Shown here: positions 1 to 9,981 of the stretch, piece by piece | How the letters are laid out: each line of letters starts with the position of its first letter | Position numbering within the stretch: position 1 is the stretch's first letter | Assembly (NCBI RefSeq): GCF_020966635.1 | Contig: NZ_JAJKFQ010000011.1 | Span: 868,001 to 932,000, forward strand | Source: Stieleria sp. JC731 | GTDB lineage: Bacteria > Planctomycetota > Planctomycetia > Pirellulales > Pirellulaceae | Direction of reading: 5' to 3' | DNA length: 64,000 nt | The notes under the pieces: model-generated | What the model was told of the DNA's origin: nothing | The model's database searches: none | The model's input: the letters and a program-made list of their open reading frames with translations, nothing else | Program-made: the position numbers and the translations under genes

Positions 1-2
1 AA

Positions 3-2576
3 GCTCTCAAAGCTGGCGACCAAGTCACCGCACGCATGCACTTCGTGGAAGCTTGGAAATACGAAAGCCAACTCGACTTGGCAACTCGTAACGCTCTGAA
101 AGACAAGTTGACCTTGTTGCAGACCAAGCGTTTGCCAACCGCAGCCGAAAAGGCCGAGATGACCGCCATCGAGCGAGTCGATCTCGAAACCAAAGAAATG
201 ACGCAGCGTCTCTATCGCGAGATCACTGCCGAATTGGCCAAGACCGCTGACATGCGGGAATCGGCTCCTTTGGATGCGTTGGACGCATTGAACCGACTTC
301 GCCGACGCGTCGACGGTTCGAATGTTCCCGAAGCGAACAAGTCCGCGCTCGTCCGTATGGTCGACCGTGAACTTGAAAAGCAAAAACAATACGTCGAAAC
401 CAATCGCGCCGAAATCGAACTGGAACTTCAAAACGAAGCCGTTCGTACCGAGATGGCTACCGAAGCCGCTCGCAACGCACGAATCGACGAAGAAATCTCT
501 AGCCTTGTCGAAACGTTCAACGAACTCGTTCGTGACCAACGTTTTGCCGAAGCCGAAGTTGTTGCGAAACAGGTTAGCGAACTGCAACCCGGTTCGACCA
601 TCGCAACCAACATGATGCTGAAAAGCCGTTTCGCATCACGCGATCAAATGATGCGTGACATTCAGTCCGGCAAGGAAGAAGTCTTCCAATACGGATTGAT
701 GGATGTTGAGCGATCAGTATCAGAGATGGCCGGATACGATCCTGACCAGCCGATGACCTTCAATCGTGACCCACAATCGTGGCACGAATTGTCGATCCGA
801 CGCAGCCAAGATTCCAGTTCGCTGTTCGGTACCGTTCAGGAACAACAGTTGAAAGCCAAGCTTTCGACTCGCGTGAACGTTCAATACCGCAACCGTCCGC
901 TTGGCGAAGTCATCGCTGACCTGTCCAGCGTGACCGGAATCCCAATGGTGCTTAACCGCCGTGCTTTGGCTGCGGTCAACGTTCAAGAAGACACCGTGGT
1001 GTCACTGGAACTGAGCAACCAAATTGAACTCAAGAGTGCGTTAAATCTGATTCTTCAAGATTTGGATTTGGCCTACGAAATCAATAACGAAGTTCTGCAG
1101 ATCACCAGCGCCCAGGCAAAGCGTGCAAATGTTGTCACCCGTGTCTACAAAGTTGCGGACTTGGTCACACCGATTCCAAACTTTGTCTCCAGCCACGATG
1201 ACGGCTTGGCCGGTGCATTGCGAGCGGCTTATCAGATGACCAATCCTCGATTGGACGTCCAGATGATGCCGGTCTCGGCGACCGACTTGGGAATGCGTCA
1301 AGCAAACGCGATGAGTCCATCGAAGATGAACTCAAACATGCTTGGCCAGTACAGCCCCATGGGATCGCAAGGCGGCTTCGGCCCACAGAATCCTCCCGGC
1401 GGTGCCGGTGGTGGAGCATTCGCGGACTTTGATTCGCTGATGCAGCTGATTCAAACGACGGTTGTGCCTGATACCTGGGAAGCCATGGGTGGTAACAGCA
1501 CCATGGCACCTTACCAGCAGAACCTCAGCCTGATCATCAGCACCACCAGTGACGTTCACGATCAAATCGTTGACCTGATCGAATCGCTGCGATCGCTGCA
1601 GAACTTGCAGATCACGATCGAAGTTCGCTTCATCACCTTGTCCGATACGTTCTTCGAACAAATCGGTGTCGACTTTGACGTCCAGTTCGATGACAACGTC
1701 ACCCAATTGCCAAACGATGACGAAGGTCCTAGCGTGACTGTCGGGTTGAGTGCACTCGGCCTGCCGACTTCCGACTTTGACATCCGATTGGACAACACGC
1801 TGTCTGTGACACCGGCATTCGGTGCCCCTGACGCGGGTTCACTTTCGACACTCGGATTTGCGATCCTTAGTGACATCGAAGCGTTCTTCTTCCTGCAAGC
1901 AGCTCAGGGTGACGAACGAACCAACGTCATGCAGGCTCCAAAGGTCACCCTGTTCGACGGCCAAATTGCCTCGATCAACGACCAGTCGCAGCGTCCTTTC
2001 GTAACCAGTATCACTCCGGTTGTCGGTGACTTCGCCGTCGCTCAGCAGCCTGTGATCGTGGTCCTGAACGAAGGCACCTCGTTGAACGTTCAAGGCATTG
2101 TCAGCGATGACAAACGCTTCGTACGACTAACGCTGGTACCGTTCTTCAGCCAAATCGGTGACGTCGATACCTTCACCTTCGAAGGTTCACGTACGACTCG
2201 CAGCAGCAGCACCGACCAGGAAGACACCAACGGTGACGGAGTGGTCAATGATCAAGACGCGGTCGACTCCAGCGAAACCGAAGACATCATCACCGGTACG
2301 ACGGTTCAGCTTCCGACCTTTGCGTTCACCTCCGTCAGCACGACGGTCAGTGTTCCAGACGGTGGTACGATCCTGTTGGGTGGTATCAAACGTCTTAGCG
2401 AAGGGCGAACTGAGCGTGGCGTTCCTGTCTTGAGCAAGATTCCATACCTCAGCCGACTGTTCCGCAACGTTGCCGTCGGGCGTGACGCCACCAGCTTGAT
2501 GCTGATGGTGACTCCTCGGATCATCATCCAAGAGGAAGAAGAGTTCGCCCAAACCGGTTACCAATCGAACCGCTAA
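3..2576 (+). CDS. GspD/PilQ-like secretin (5' end outside window)
   Basis: Outer-membrane secretin of a type II secretion or type IV pilus system. The reading frame is open to the window edge upstream of the first ATG (36), so the N-terminus is missing. An N-terminal charged, probably coiled-coil segment (about residues 1-210) is followed by a secretin N/STN-like domain (about 285-360, beginning around LGEVIADLSSVTGIP). A Gly/Pro/Met-rich linker comes next, then an N-domain with LIISTTSDVHDQIVDLI and a C-terminal secretin beta-barrel with VPDGGTILLGGI and a closing LMLMVTPRIII strand. The C-terminal half matches the family well; the long N-terminal coil is typical of planctomycete versions. 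A strong terminator follows. Confidence 0.88.
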   Translation, partial: ALKAGDQVTARMHFVEAWKYESQLDLATRNALKDKLTLLQTKRLPTAAEKAEMTAIERVDLETKEMTQRLYREITAELAKTADMRESAPLDALDALNRLRRRVDGSNVPEANKSALVRMVDRELEKQKQYVETNRAEIELELQNEAVRTEMATEAARNARIDEEISSLVETFNELVRDQRFAEAEVVAKQVSELQPGSTIATNMMLKSRFASRDQMMRDIQSGKEEVFQYGLMDVERSVSEMAGYDPDQPMTFNRDPQSWHELSIRRSQDSSSLFGTVQEQQLKAKLSTRVNVQYRNRPLGEVIADLSSVTGIPMVLNRRALAAVNVQEDTVVSLELSNQIELKSALNLILQDLDLAYEINNEVLQITSAQAKRANVVTRVYKVADLVTPIPNFVSSHDDGLAGALRAAYQMTNPRLDVQMMPVSATDLGMRQANAMSPSKMNSNMLGQYSPMGSQGGFGPQNPPGGAGGGAFADFDSLMQLIQTTVVPDTWEAMGGNSTMAPYQQNLSLIISTTSDVHDQIVDLIESLRSLQNLQITIEVRFITLSDTFFEQIGVDFDVQFDDNVTQLPNDDEGPSVTVGLSALGLPTSDFDIRLDNTLSVTPAFGAPDAGSLSTLGFAILSDIEAFFFLQAAQGDERTNVMQAPKVTLFDGQIASINDQSQRPFVTSITPVVGDFAVAQQPVIVVLNEGTSLNVQGIVSDDKRFVRLTLVPFFSQIGDVDTFTFEGSRTTRSSSTDQEDTNGDGVVNDQDAVDSSETEDIITGTTVQLPTFAFTSVSTTVSVPDGGTILLGGIKRLSEGRTERGVPVLSKIPYLSRLFRNVAVGRDATSLMLMVTPRIIIQEEEEFAQTGYQSNR

Positions 2577-2615
2577 GGCTCGATAGGAACTGCAACAGCA
2601 GCTAGAGACATCGCG

Positions 2616-2657
2616 AACGCGGTGAGGTCTTAACCAAGGCTTCACCGCGTTTTTTTG
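2616..2657 (+). terminator. Rho-independent terminator after secretin gene
   Basis: Stem AACGCGGTGA (2616-2625) pairs with TCACCGCGTT (2642-2651) and is followed by a run of T. It lies 40 nt after the secretin stop codon. Confidence 0.9.
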
Positions 2658-3047
2658 TTGCGCCGTTGCCTGAGCGATCCTCTTCCCATTGAATCTGGCC
2701 GTTAGAAATTATTGGCCGCTAGGTTGCGGTCGGGATACAATGGGGCGTGGCAATGAATAGGAGTCCCCCGAGTCCTCCTTCGGTGTCATGGTGAATGGCA
2801 CCTTTGGGAAATCCGCCATCGGGATGGAGGCTAGCCCTGATCGATCCACCCCAGGCAGATGTGTTCACTAGTGCTGAGTCGCCCTTAAGAAGGTTCAGAG
2901 ACGACGAATTTAGCCGAGATCTTGATAAGCCGCCGGACAGTGCACCTAACTGTACAGTTTGCCCCCCTAAAGGAAAACTTTAACGGTTGAACGCATTGGA
3001 CGGTTGGCGAAAAGGTTAGAAAAGCAGTTTTGTCAAGTCGGAATTCC
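2658..3047. other. Gene-free stretch upstream of csrA
   Basis: About 570 bases between the secretin terminator and csrA hold no convincing coding region. Short open frames on both strands lack ribosome sites and family resemblance. The only signal I see is the putative csrA promoter at 3048-3075. Confidence 0.5.
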
Positions 3048-3075
3048 TTGACCGCCACAAATTTTGTTCTAGAGT
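3048..3075 (+). promoter_or_regulatory. Putative sigma-70-type promoter of csrA
   Basis: TTGACC (3048-3053), 16 nt spacer, then TAGAGT (3070-3075). This would give a leader of roughly 150 nt before csrA. It is a consensus-style match only, with a 4/6 match at the -10. Confidence 0.4.
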
Positions 3076-3231
3076 TTGTTGGTAGGAGTGGAGGCTCTAC
3101 CTCCCAAGCGAGCCCCACATTGAACCGGCCTACAGCGACCCGAGCCGTGTGACCCTCCCGTCGGACGTTCTGACTCGCACCGTAGGCATCAAAATAAAGA
3201 ATATCAGGCCGGTTAACGAAAGGACTGAAAC

Positions 3232-3426
3232 ATGTTGGTTTTATCGCGTAAGAAGAACGAAAGTATCGTCATCAACAACGACATTAAGATCGTCGTTGTA
3301 GAGATCCGTGGTGATAAAGTGCGGTTGGGCGTCGAAGCACCACGAGAGGTACCCGTCCACCGTCGCGAAGTCTACGAAGCTATCCAGAAAAGCCTGGAGT
3401 CTGGCGACGCCGCTGTCGATGCATAG
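3232..3426 (+). CDS. csrA: Carbon storage regulator CsrA
   Basis: Small dimeric RNA-binding protein (64 aa) that binds GGA motifs in mRNA leaders and controls translation. The sequence starts [14 protein letters not shown] and carries the [22 protein letters not shown] segment that builds the RNA-binding face, with the key Arg near position 45. AAAGGA precedes the ATG by about 8 nt. It stands alone, with tRNA-Glu about 180 nt downstream. Confidence 0.97.
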   Translation: MLVLSRKKNESIVINNDIKIVVVEIRGDKVRLGVEAPREVPVHRREVYEAIQKSLESGDAAVDA

Positions 3427-3608
3427 GTCTAGAAGGCCGAACGAGTCATCGTTTTACACCGGGCCGTGATGACGCACCTCTGCGGAGGGCACGTCTAAGC
3501 AAATTTCGTCAGGTTTTTCAGCGAACCCTTGACGGTCCTTGGTGGTCTTCGGTACAACTCCGCTCATCGAAGTCAGCGACAGGAAAATACTTGTTGCGAC
3601 ATCGTTAC

Positions 3609-3681
3609 GGCCCCTTCGTCTAGCGGTCTAGGACATCGCCCTTTCACGGCGGTAACACGGGTTCGAGTCCCGTAGGGGTCA
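3609..3681 (+). tRNA. tRNA-Glu (anticodon TTC)
   Basis: Full cloverleaf: acceptor GGCCCCT/AGGGGTC with one G-U pair, anticodon loop CTTTCAC giving TTC, T-arm CGGG-TTCGAGT-CCCG, discriminator A at 3681. CCA is not encoded. Confidence 0.97.
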
Positions 3682-3690
3682 CTCCAAATT

Positions 3691-3731
3691 AAGCCATCTG
3701 GCAGCATTCGTTGCTCCAGGTGGCTTTTTTT
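3691..3731 (+). terminator. Terminator after tRNA-Glu
   Basis: AAGCCATCTGG pairs with CCAGGTGGCTT around a 14-nt loop, followed by a T run (3725-3731). Confidence 0.9.
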
Positions 3732-3889
3732 ATGCGCCGACTTCTCACCCGGTTTCGGCTAGTTCACAAATGCCGAGCAAGCATCTGATTCAGTTCTTGC
3801 CTCGGCAGAACCTTCTTTCAAAAAACTGATCCCCTTCGTGATAGATTCTTGGCTCCCGCGTTAGTCAACGCTTGAGAGGAATCACAATC

Positions 3890-4537
3890 ATGGAACCGGA
3901 AACCCGCGAGAGCTTGATCGCTCGTTTGCCCGATCACGCCGATACAGCCGCGTGGCAGGAGTTCGTTCAGCTTTACGAACCACTAATCTACGGAATCGGA
4001 CGCCGTCACGGTCTGCAACCCAGTGACGCGACAGACTTGGTGCAAGAGGTGCTAATCGCTGTGGCTCAGTCGGTCGAAAAATTTGAACCTAACGAGCAAC
4101 GCGGTCGCTTTCGAAGCTGGCTGTTCCGGGTCGCTCGAAATCAATCGCTCAATCGCCTGCGGCAGCTACGTGGGCACGTCCAGCCCGTCGGTGGAACCGA
4201 ATCACTACAACGATTGGCTGATGTTCAGGCGACTTGTTCGGCCGAACAAGAATTCGCCATCGCGTTTCGTCGACGTGCATTTCGATGGGCCGCCAGAAAA
4301 GTTCGAACTACGGTCCGCCCAGAAACTTGGGAAGCGTTCTCTCGGACAGCCATCGAATGCCAATCACCACGCACAGTTGCGAATGACCTGAACATCGATG
4401 TCGGCGCGGTCTATCTCGCTCGCAGTCGTGTCATGTCACACCTCAAGCGACTCGTTCAAGACGTTAGCGGTGACTTGGTCGAACAGCTCAGCGAAACGAG
4501 CGTCAGGCAGACTTCGAATGTGGGAGAATCACAATGA
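3890..4537 (+). CDS. ECF-family RNA polymerase sigma factor
   Basis: Sigma-70 family protein of 215 aa. Region 2 includes DATDLVQEVLIAVAQSVEKF (the core-binding DxxQE pattern) and GRFRSWLFRVARNQ. Region 4 is an HTH around VANDLNIDVGAVYLARSRVMSHLKRL. The start chosen is ATG 3890, with GAGAGGAA 9 nt upstream; an in-frame TTG at 3872 is less likely. The stop overlaps the next gene's start (ATGA), so the kinase is translationally coupled. Such sigma/kinase pairs are common in Planctomycetes. Confidence 0.9.
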   Translation: MEPETRESLIARLPDHADTAAWQEFVQLYEPLIYGIGRRHGLQPSDATDLVQEVLIAVAQSVEKFEPNEQRGRFRSWLFRVARNQSLNRLRQLRGHVQPVGGTESLQRLADVQATCSAEQEFAIAFRRRAFRWAARKVRTTVRPETWEAFSRTAIECQSPRTVANDLNIDVGAVYLARSRVMSHLKRLVQDVSGDLVEQLSETSVRQTSNVGESQ

Positions 4538-6252
4538 AATGCCCAACAGAATCAGTCATCGCGGCGGCGGACGATCTACTCGACGAATCGCAACGCGATG
4601 CCTTGTCGCAACACCTTTCTAGCTGCGAACATTGCCAACAGCGTTTGGAGCAGGAAACCGCAGACGCATCATGGTGGAACGATGCGGCAAGATTCCTAGA
4701 CGAAAGCGTGCTCGATGATCCGCAGAGCGATATCGCCGATTCATCGTCTTGCGATGCCCGACTGTTTGACGATGACGATCCGATCATGCAGTTGCGATCG
4801 ATCGGAGCGATCCAGCCAGGCAGCCAGCCAGAGATCCTAGGTCAACTGGGACGCTACACCATCGAGCGTGAAATCGGTTCCGGTGGCATGGGAGTGGTGG
4901 TCAAAGCACACGACGCCGAACTCAATCGCATGGTCGCGATCAAGGTTCTAGCGCCACATTTGGCTCGCAGCGGTGCCGCAAAACAGCGCTTCATTCGCGA
5001 AGGCCGCGCCGCCGCTGCGGTGGTTCACGAGAATGTGGTGGCTATTCATGAAGTCGACACAACGGCAGCTTTGCCGTACCTCGTCATGCGTTTCATCGAC
5101 GGAATTTCATTGCAACGGCACGTCGACCTTTATGGCCCGCTATCGGTTTTTGATGCGCTACGGATCGCATCGCAGGCCGCGACCGGACTGGCTGCCGCGC
5201 ATCGCCAAGGCATCATTCACCGTGACGTGAAGCCGGCCAACATCTTGGTCAATCACAGTTGTAGCCGAACATGGATCAGTGACTTTGGGTTGGCTCGTGC
5301 TGTCGACGACGCCAGCTTGACGCGAACCGGGTTCATCGCCGGAACACCGCACTACATGTCTCCCGAACAGGCACGTGGCGGTGACGTGGGGCCGCGCAGC
5401 GATCTCTTCAGTCTCGGAGCGGTGATCTACTTCATGTTCACTGGGCGACCGCCTTGGCGTGCCGAACGATCGCTTGCGGTGCTTCATCGAATTGTCAGTC
5501 AGCCCCACCGGCCGCTCTGGAAAATGAACTCCCAGATTCCTCGCCGAGTCAGCGATCTGGTGGATCGTTTGTTGTCGAAGAATGTCAGCGATCGGCCGGA
5601 GACTGCGGCAGAGGTTCAAGCCGAACTCGAACGGGTGCTTAGTGAGATGCAGAACCCAGAATCTTATCCATCGTCTTCGCAAGTATCCGTAGTGGCGTCA
5701 TCGAAAGTCGCTTGGTGGAGTCGACCTTGGTTTGTTGCACCGGTCGCAGCTTTTTTGACTTTGATCGTTTTTTCTGATCCGGCACGGGTTCGTTCGGTGT
5801 TTGCACCTGCTGCTCAATCTCCAGTGGTGATCGCCCCCAAAGAACCGTTCACGCTGAAGGACGATCTTTCCAACAACAGTGACTATGAAATGAGATTCGA
5901 CGCTGCCCCCGTTGGTGATGAACGTTCACCGGTCGATTCTGCATCTGTGCCTCGACTAAACAGTTCGCGTGAATCCCTGCCAAACTTTGGGATTCCTCCC
6001 ATGACCAGTGCGCCAAGTGGCCGAGCAACTCCACTTCGATCATCGAGTGAATCAACACATGCGGATCAACCAAGCTTTCAATCGTCTCAGCCTTCTTTGC
6101 CATCTGGTATCCAGATGCCAAATGACGTCCACATCCCTCGGGTCGGCAGTTCCAGTTCGGATCCCGCGATGCAAGAAATCTATGACGTCGAACAGTTGCT
6201 TCGTGAAGCCGAGCAGTTCATGCAGCGTTCGGTATCAAGAACGACGTATTGA
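4534..6252 (+). CDS. Membrane Ser/Thr protein kinase with N-terminal anti-sigma-type zinc finger
   Basis: 572 aa. Residues 26-33 show H-x3-C-x2-C, like zinc-binding anti-sigma domains. The Hanks-type kinase domain (about 107-365) has GSGGMG (114-119), catalytic Lys136, HRD (228-230), DFG (249-251) and TPHYMSPEQ. A hydrophobic segment near 400-418 is a probable single membrane span, followed by a Ser/Pro-rich tail predicted to be outside the cytoplasm. ATGA overlap with the sigma gene suggests it senses a signal and controls that sigma factor; this is inferred from context. Confidence 0.92.
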   Translation: MKCPTESVIAAADDLLDESQRDALSQHLSSCEHCQQRLEQETADASWWNDAARFLDESVLDDPQSDIADSSSCDARLFDDDDPIMQLRSIGAIQPGSQPEILGQLGRYTIEREIGSGGMGVVVKAHDAELNRMVAIKVLAPHLARSGAAKQRFIREGRAAAAVVHENVVAIHEVDTTAALPYLVMRFIDGISLQRHVDLYGPLSVFDALRIASQAATGLAAAHRQGIIHRDVKPANILVNHSCSRTWISDFGLARAVDDASLTRTGFIAGTPHYMSPEQARGGDVGPRSDLFSLGAVIYFMFTGRPPWRAERSLAVLHRIVSQPHRPLWKMNSQIPRRVSDLVDRLLSKNVSDRPETAAEVQAELERVLSEMQNPESYPSSSQVSVVASSKVAWWSRPWFVAPVAAFLTLIVFSDPARVRSVFAPAAQSPVVIAPKEPFTLKDDLSNNSDYEMRFDAAPVGDERSPVDSASVPRLNSSRESLPNFGIPPMTSAPSGRATPLRSSSESTHADQPSFQSSQPSLPSGIQMPNDVHIPRVGSSSSDPAMQEIYDVEQLLREAEQFMQRSVSRTTY

Positions 6253-6367
6253 TCCACGGTTTTGTTGCCCGGACCTTCAGTCAGTGTCGCTTACAACGCC
6301 GCAAATGGAATGCACCAGTGCGGCATTCACTATCTCACGCAAAACTTTCCCCTTGCGAGGATTTCCA

Positions 6368-7318
6368 ATGCCGATGTTCCGCCGTTGCTTCTGTATCACT
6401 GCGATGGTCAGCATGACTGCCGCTGCATACGCCCAAGACCTGCCAGCGATCAGCACTACTCCACCAGCACCCAGCGTTGCAGCACCCAGTGTTGCAGTAC
6501 CAAACATTCCAGAAGCGGACGACGCAACTGAAGGCATTGCACAGCCAGTCTTACCTGCCGAACCTGCTGAGGCTGAGTCGAGCAATGAATTAAGGCCCAG
6601 CGACGAATCAACAGTTCCCAAGCCGTCTTTGCCCGAATCGAGTGACTCGGTGATGGAGCTAGCTGATTTTTTAGATCGTGAGACTTTGCCCAAAGGAACT
6701 GATGGTGAACAGCTTAAATGCTGGCCGATGGACACGATCAAAGACGTCCTACGCGGAAAGATAAAACTGGCACTTCCCACTCCAACCGTGTCGGCTGCAT
6801 TCGGGCAGTTTCCCCAGAATCCTTATGCAGCCCTGCCAGCCTCCAACGCAACAAAGAATCGGTTAACGATTGGGAACTCCGCAGATCAGATACGAATGCA
6901 GTTGGCTCCACAGATCGAGTCGCGGATTCAGCAAATGCAAAAAGCACTTGTCGATGCAAGCGAAGACAAAGAAAAGTCGGTGTCGAGCGTTGGGGCGATC
7001 GCGGAATTAAAGTTCCTCTACCAGCTACGTTTTGATCTCGACACCGCGTTTCAGGATCTGAAAGTTACCGAGATTGAAGCCCGAGCGAAAAAGCTGCGAG
7101 AGGAAGTGGAGCGACGTGAAGCTTCCGTTGACAAATGGGTCGACGCAAAAATTACACTCGACCAAATGAAAGCCGACGGAATCGATGTCAATCAACGATT
7201 CAGTTATCCGTCAGCAATTTCAATACCTCAGCCAGCGCAGTACCCTCCGCCAATTCCCGCGGCAACATTTCAATCCTTTCAGCCAGCGTTACCAACCACA
7301 CAGTTTCGGAAGCAGTAA
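6368..7318 (+). CDS. Secreted Pro/Ala-rich protein of unknown function
   Basis: 316 aa from ATG 6368. The N-terminus has basic residues, then a hydrophobic stretch ending AAAYAQ, a likely signal peptide. The mature part begins with a low-complexity Pro/Ala/Val segment. A middle region contains LKCWPMDTIKDVLRGKIKLALP, and a charged helical region (about 205-265) ends in a Pro/Gln-rich tail. Upstream in-frame codons lack a ribosome site. Not recognised as a named family. Its last 39 bp form the first part of a 96-bp tandem duplication. Confidence 0.7.
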   Translation: MPMFRRCFCITAMVSMTAAAYAQDLPAISTTPPAPSVAAPSVAVPNIPEADDATEGIAQPVLPAEPAEAESSNELRPSDESTVPKPSLPESSDSVMELADFLDRETLPKGTDGEQLKCWPMDTIKDVLRGKIKLALPTPTVSAAFGQFPQNPYAALPASNATKNRLTIGNSADQIRMQLAPQIESRIQQMQKALVDASEDKEKSVSSVGAIAELKFLYQLRFDLDTAFQDLKVTEIEARAKKLREEVERREASVDKWVDAKITLDQMKADGIDVNQRFSYPSAISIPQPAQYPPPIPAATFQSFQPALPTTQFRKQ

Positions 7319-7471
7319 CAATCTGTTGATTCTCTATTGTCAACCTACACTCCGTGTAAGAAACGCACTTCCCCTCAGCCAGCGTTACCAACAACACAGT
7401 TTCGGAAACAGTAACAACCTGTTGGATTTCATTGTCAATCTACACCCCGTGTAGGTAACGCACCTCCCCGC
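7280..7471. repeat. 96-bp imperfect tandem duplication over a gene's 3' end
   Basis: Two adjacent copies (7280-7375 and 7376-about 7471), both beginning CAGCCAGCGTTACCAAC and including CAGTTTCGGAA(A/G)CAGTAACAA. Each holds a small palindrome of the form CTACAC-n3-GTGTA(G/A). Copy 1 includes the stop of the secreted-protein gene; copy 2 lies downstream. The rest of the gap up to 7627 shows no gene. Confidence 0.85.
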
Positions 7472-7627
7472 TGGTTTTCCCGAGTCGAACCGACTTTACG
7501 AGAGATCAAACCTGAATATCAACAGGCTGCTAGGGGCAAACGCATCGTCATCGGCGATGCGAAAACGTCGAAGTCTTTCCAGGCGATCTGAAAACCAGTA
7601 TCGCCTTCGGTCAGGTCGACGACTTGG

Positions 7628-9409
7628 TTAAGCGACTTTCTTTCCGCAGGGCGCACGCAAGTCGAACAGACCAAAGATCTCATCACGGCTCAAGCCAACA
7701 TTTCGCGTTGGCTGTTCGTGGCTGGAGAACAGCGTGTCGAACATCTCTCGCTTTTGATCGAGCACGTCGTTGATCCGTTGCTCGATCGTCCCGACCGCCA
7801 TCATCTTTGTGACCGTGACCGCGCCTGCCGCTCCAAGACGGTGTGCACGGTTGATTGCCTGGTCTTCGATCGCCGGATTCCACCAACGATCAAACAAGAA
7901 TACGTACTCGCAGAATTGCAAGTTCAATCCGACACTGCCTGCGCCATAGCTCATCAAGATCACGTGGCTGTTCGGATCGTTCTTAAACTGATCGATCACG
8001 CCGTTACGCTTCTTGTGTGGAATTTTCCCGTGGTATTCCAGCGGACCGTAGGGTTGCAAAGCCGCTTTGATCTTATCAAGGCTTTTGACCCATTGGCTAA
8101 ACACGATCGCTTTCTTGCCGCTCGCGGCGACTTCTTCGATATCCGCGACCAAGCGTTCCAGTTTGCAGCTGCTGCCGGTCACCGGGTCAAAGTTGCAGAT
8201 CTGCTTTAGCCGCAAGACGAGTTCAAAAACGTGTTGGATCGTCAGTGACTGTTCCAGGTTTTCCAGATGAACGACGCCTTCGGTTTCGGCCGCTTCGTAG
8301 GTTGCCCACTGTTCCGGCGTCAGATCCAGTTCGGCATCGCGATAAAGCTTCGGTGGCATGTCGTCGAGCACCATGTCTTTGGTCCGACGCAGGATAAAGT
8401 CACCCGCATGCTTGGCAATTTGATGCATCGGCATCCCCGGTTTCAGATAACCGGGTGAAAGGAACTCAAAGATCCCGACCAAGTCATCGGGGCAGTTTTC
8501 GACAGGAGTTCCCGTCAGTGCCCAACTTCGTGTTCGCTTGATCGATCGGATCACTTCCGCAGTTGTGCTCGTGCGGTTTTTGATCCGCTGAGCTTCATCG
8601 AGTACGACGAGATCGAAGTGCAAATCGTGCTCCTCGAGAATCGTATGGTCACGCATCAACAGTTCATAGTTGGCGACCTTCACGGGGACTTGAGGACTGG
8701 TCCACTGGAACTCTCGTTTGGCCGAGTTGCCCTCGATCGCAACGATGGGAATTTCTGGTGCCCAGACACTGAATTCACGAAGCCAGTTTGTGACCAACGG
8801 TTTGGGACAAACCAATAACACGTTGGAAACTTCACCACTGCAGAGCAACAGTCGGATCGTGCTGATCGCCTGCATCGTTTTACCCAGTCCCATTTCGTCG
8901 GCCAGGATCCCCGCATATCGCGGGAATAAAAACGCCATTCCGTCAAGCTGATAGGGAAACGGCTCGAACGGAAAGTTCAGCTGACCGCTGCCGACAAGAG
9001 ACTCCAGCGGCGGCTGCAGCATGTAGAACAGGCGGTCTTGCAGCTTGACGATATCCGAAGGCGGCTTGATGCGACCGTGAGACGATTTCTTTGTGTTGCG
9101 TTTCCGTTGTCTTTGTTCGTCTGTCGGTTCGGCAAGGTTACCGACCGCAGGCGGAACGAACGGTCGGTTGGCGTTCGGAAACACGAACCCTTTGACTTTC
9201 GTTTTCAGAGCAGGAAGCCGAATGGGAATCGCGATCGGTTCAATCGGCGCAAGGTCAAGTGAAACGAGTTCCGGCGCAAACACATCGTCACGGTGCCAAG
9301 AGGCGACCGAATCGATCGATGCAACCAAGTCGGACGATGAAGTCGACTTGGTTGACGGGCTCGAAGACGTAGGCGTACTTGTCGACGTCCGCTTTGGGAA
9401 CCAGACCAT
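7628..9409 (-). CDS. SNF2-family DEAD-like helicase/translocase
   Basis: 593 aa. The N-terminal 150 residues are Ser/Thr-rich and unassigned. The Swi2/Snf2 core follows: motif I ILADEMGLGKTMQA, motif II LDEAQRIKN, motif III ALTGTPVEN, motif V VGLNLQFCEYVF and motif VI DQAINRAHRLG. ATP-driven translocation on double-stranded DNA is expected. The start ATG overlaps the upstream stop as TAATG, so the two genes are coupled. Confidence 0.92.
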   Translation of the reverse strand: MVWFPKRTSTSTPTSSSPSTKSTSSSDLVASIDSVASWHRDDVFAPELVSLDLAPIEPIAIPIRLPALKTKVKGFVFPNANRPFVPPAVGNLAEPTDEQRQRKRNTKKSSHGRIKPPSDIVKLQDRLFYMLQPPLESLVGSGQLNFPFEPFPYQLDGMAFLFPRYAGILADEMGLGKTMQAISTIRLLLCSGEVSNVLLVCPKPLVTNWLREFSVWAPEIPIVAIEGNSAKREFQWTSPQVPVKVANYELLMRDHTILEEHDLHFDLVVLDEAQRIKNRTSTTAEVIRSIKRTRSWALTGTPVENCPDDLVGIFEFLSPGYLKPGMPMHQIAKHAGDFILRRTKDMVLDDMPPKLYRDAELDLTPEQWATYEAAETEGVVHLENLEQSLTIQHVFELVLRLKQICNFDPVTGSSCKLERLVADIEEVAASGKKAIVFSQWVKSLDKIKAALQPYGPLEYHGKIPHKKRNGVIDQFKNDPNSHVILMSYGAGSVGLNLQFCEYVFLFDRWWNPAIEDQAINRAHRLGAAGAVTVTKMMAVGTIEQRINDVLDQKREMFDTLFSSHEQPTRNVGLSRDEIFGLFDLRAPCGKKVA

Positions 9410-9981
9410 TAGGCAGCACCGCTTTGCTGACGAGCAAGTTGCGAATGAGCTTCTTTGATCGCTTCGCGAATTCGTTCGAACGGTTCAACCGCATCGGGAA
9501 GATCACCAAAGCGACCGGCATACGATTCGACTTTCGCGGCGACATCGATCGCAGCAAGAAACGTCGCACCTGCAAACGCGATGGCTTCCATCTCATCGAT
9601 CTTATTCGTCGACTTCACGGTGGATGTATCGGACGGTTGGTCCTGTTCGGTCGCTTCGCTGACCAGCACAACGGGACATTGGGTAAACGCTTCGACGTCT
9701 AGTGCCTCTTCCAGATCGGTACAAACGATTGAAAGCGGCGTGCGGCATTTCTGTAGCAATAGCTTTCCGATCACTTCACTGATCAGATGGCGAGGGAGTG
9801 TGGGTCCAAACAGGATCTCATGAGCTTTTGTGGGTCGGACTGGAAGTGTGCACTGAAACTCCATCGGACGACCTCCGCGATCAAGAACAAGCATCCCACC
9901 GGTCCAGCCGGTGAACTCATCGTTGACGACAGTCAGGTATCCAAGGGTCGGGTTTTTGTTTTCGGGCGAGCTATCTGCCAT
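9409..9981 (-). CDS. Unknown protein coupled to the SNF2 helicase
   Basis: 190 aa, no family recognised. It has no membrane segment, and the C-terminal 60 residues are Ala/Glu-rich and probably helical (EAIAFAGATFLAAIDVAAKVE). Its stop codon overlaps the helicase start (TAATG), so it is likely an accessory or substrate-recognition partner made in similar amounts. It is divergent from the coiled-coil gene at 10301. Confidence 0.65.
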   Translation of the reverse strand: MADSSPENKNPTLGYLTVVNDEFTGWTGGMLVLDRGGRPMEFQCTLPVRPTKAHEILFGPTLPRHLISEVIGKLLLQKCRTPLSIVCTDLEEALDVEAFTQCPVVLVSEATEQDQPSDTSTVKSTNKIDEMEAIAFAGATFLAAIDVAAKVESYAGRFGDLPDAVEPFERIREAIKEAHSQLARQQSGAA

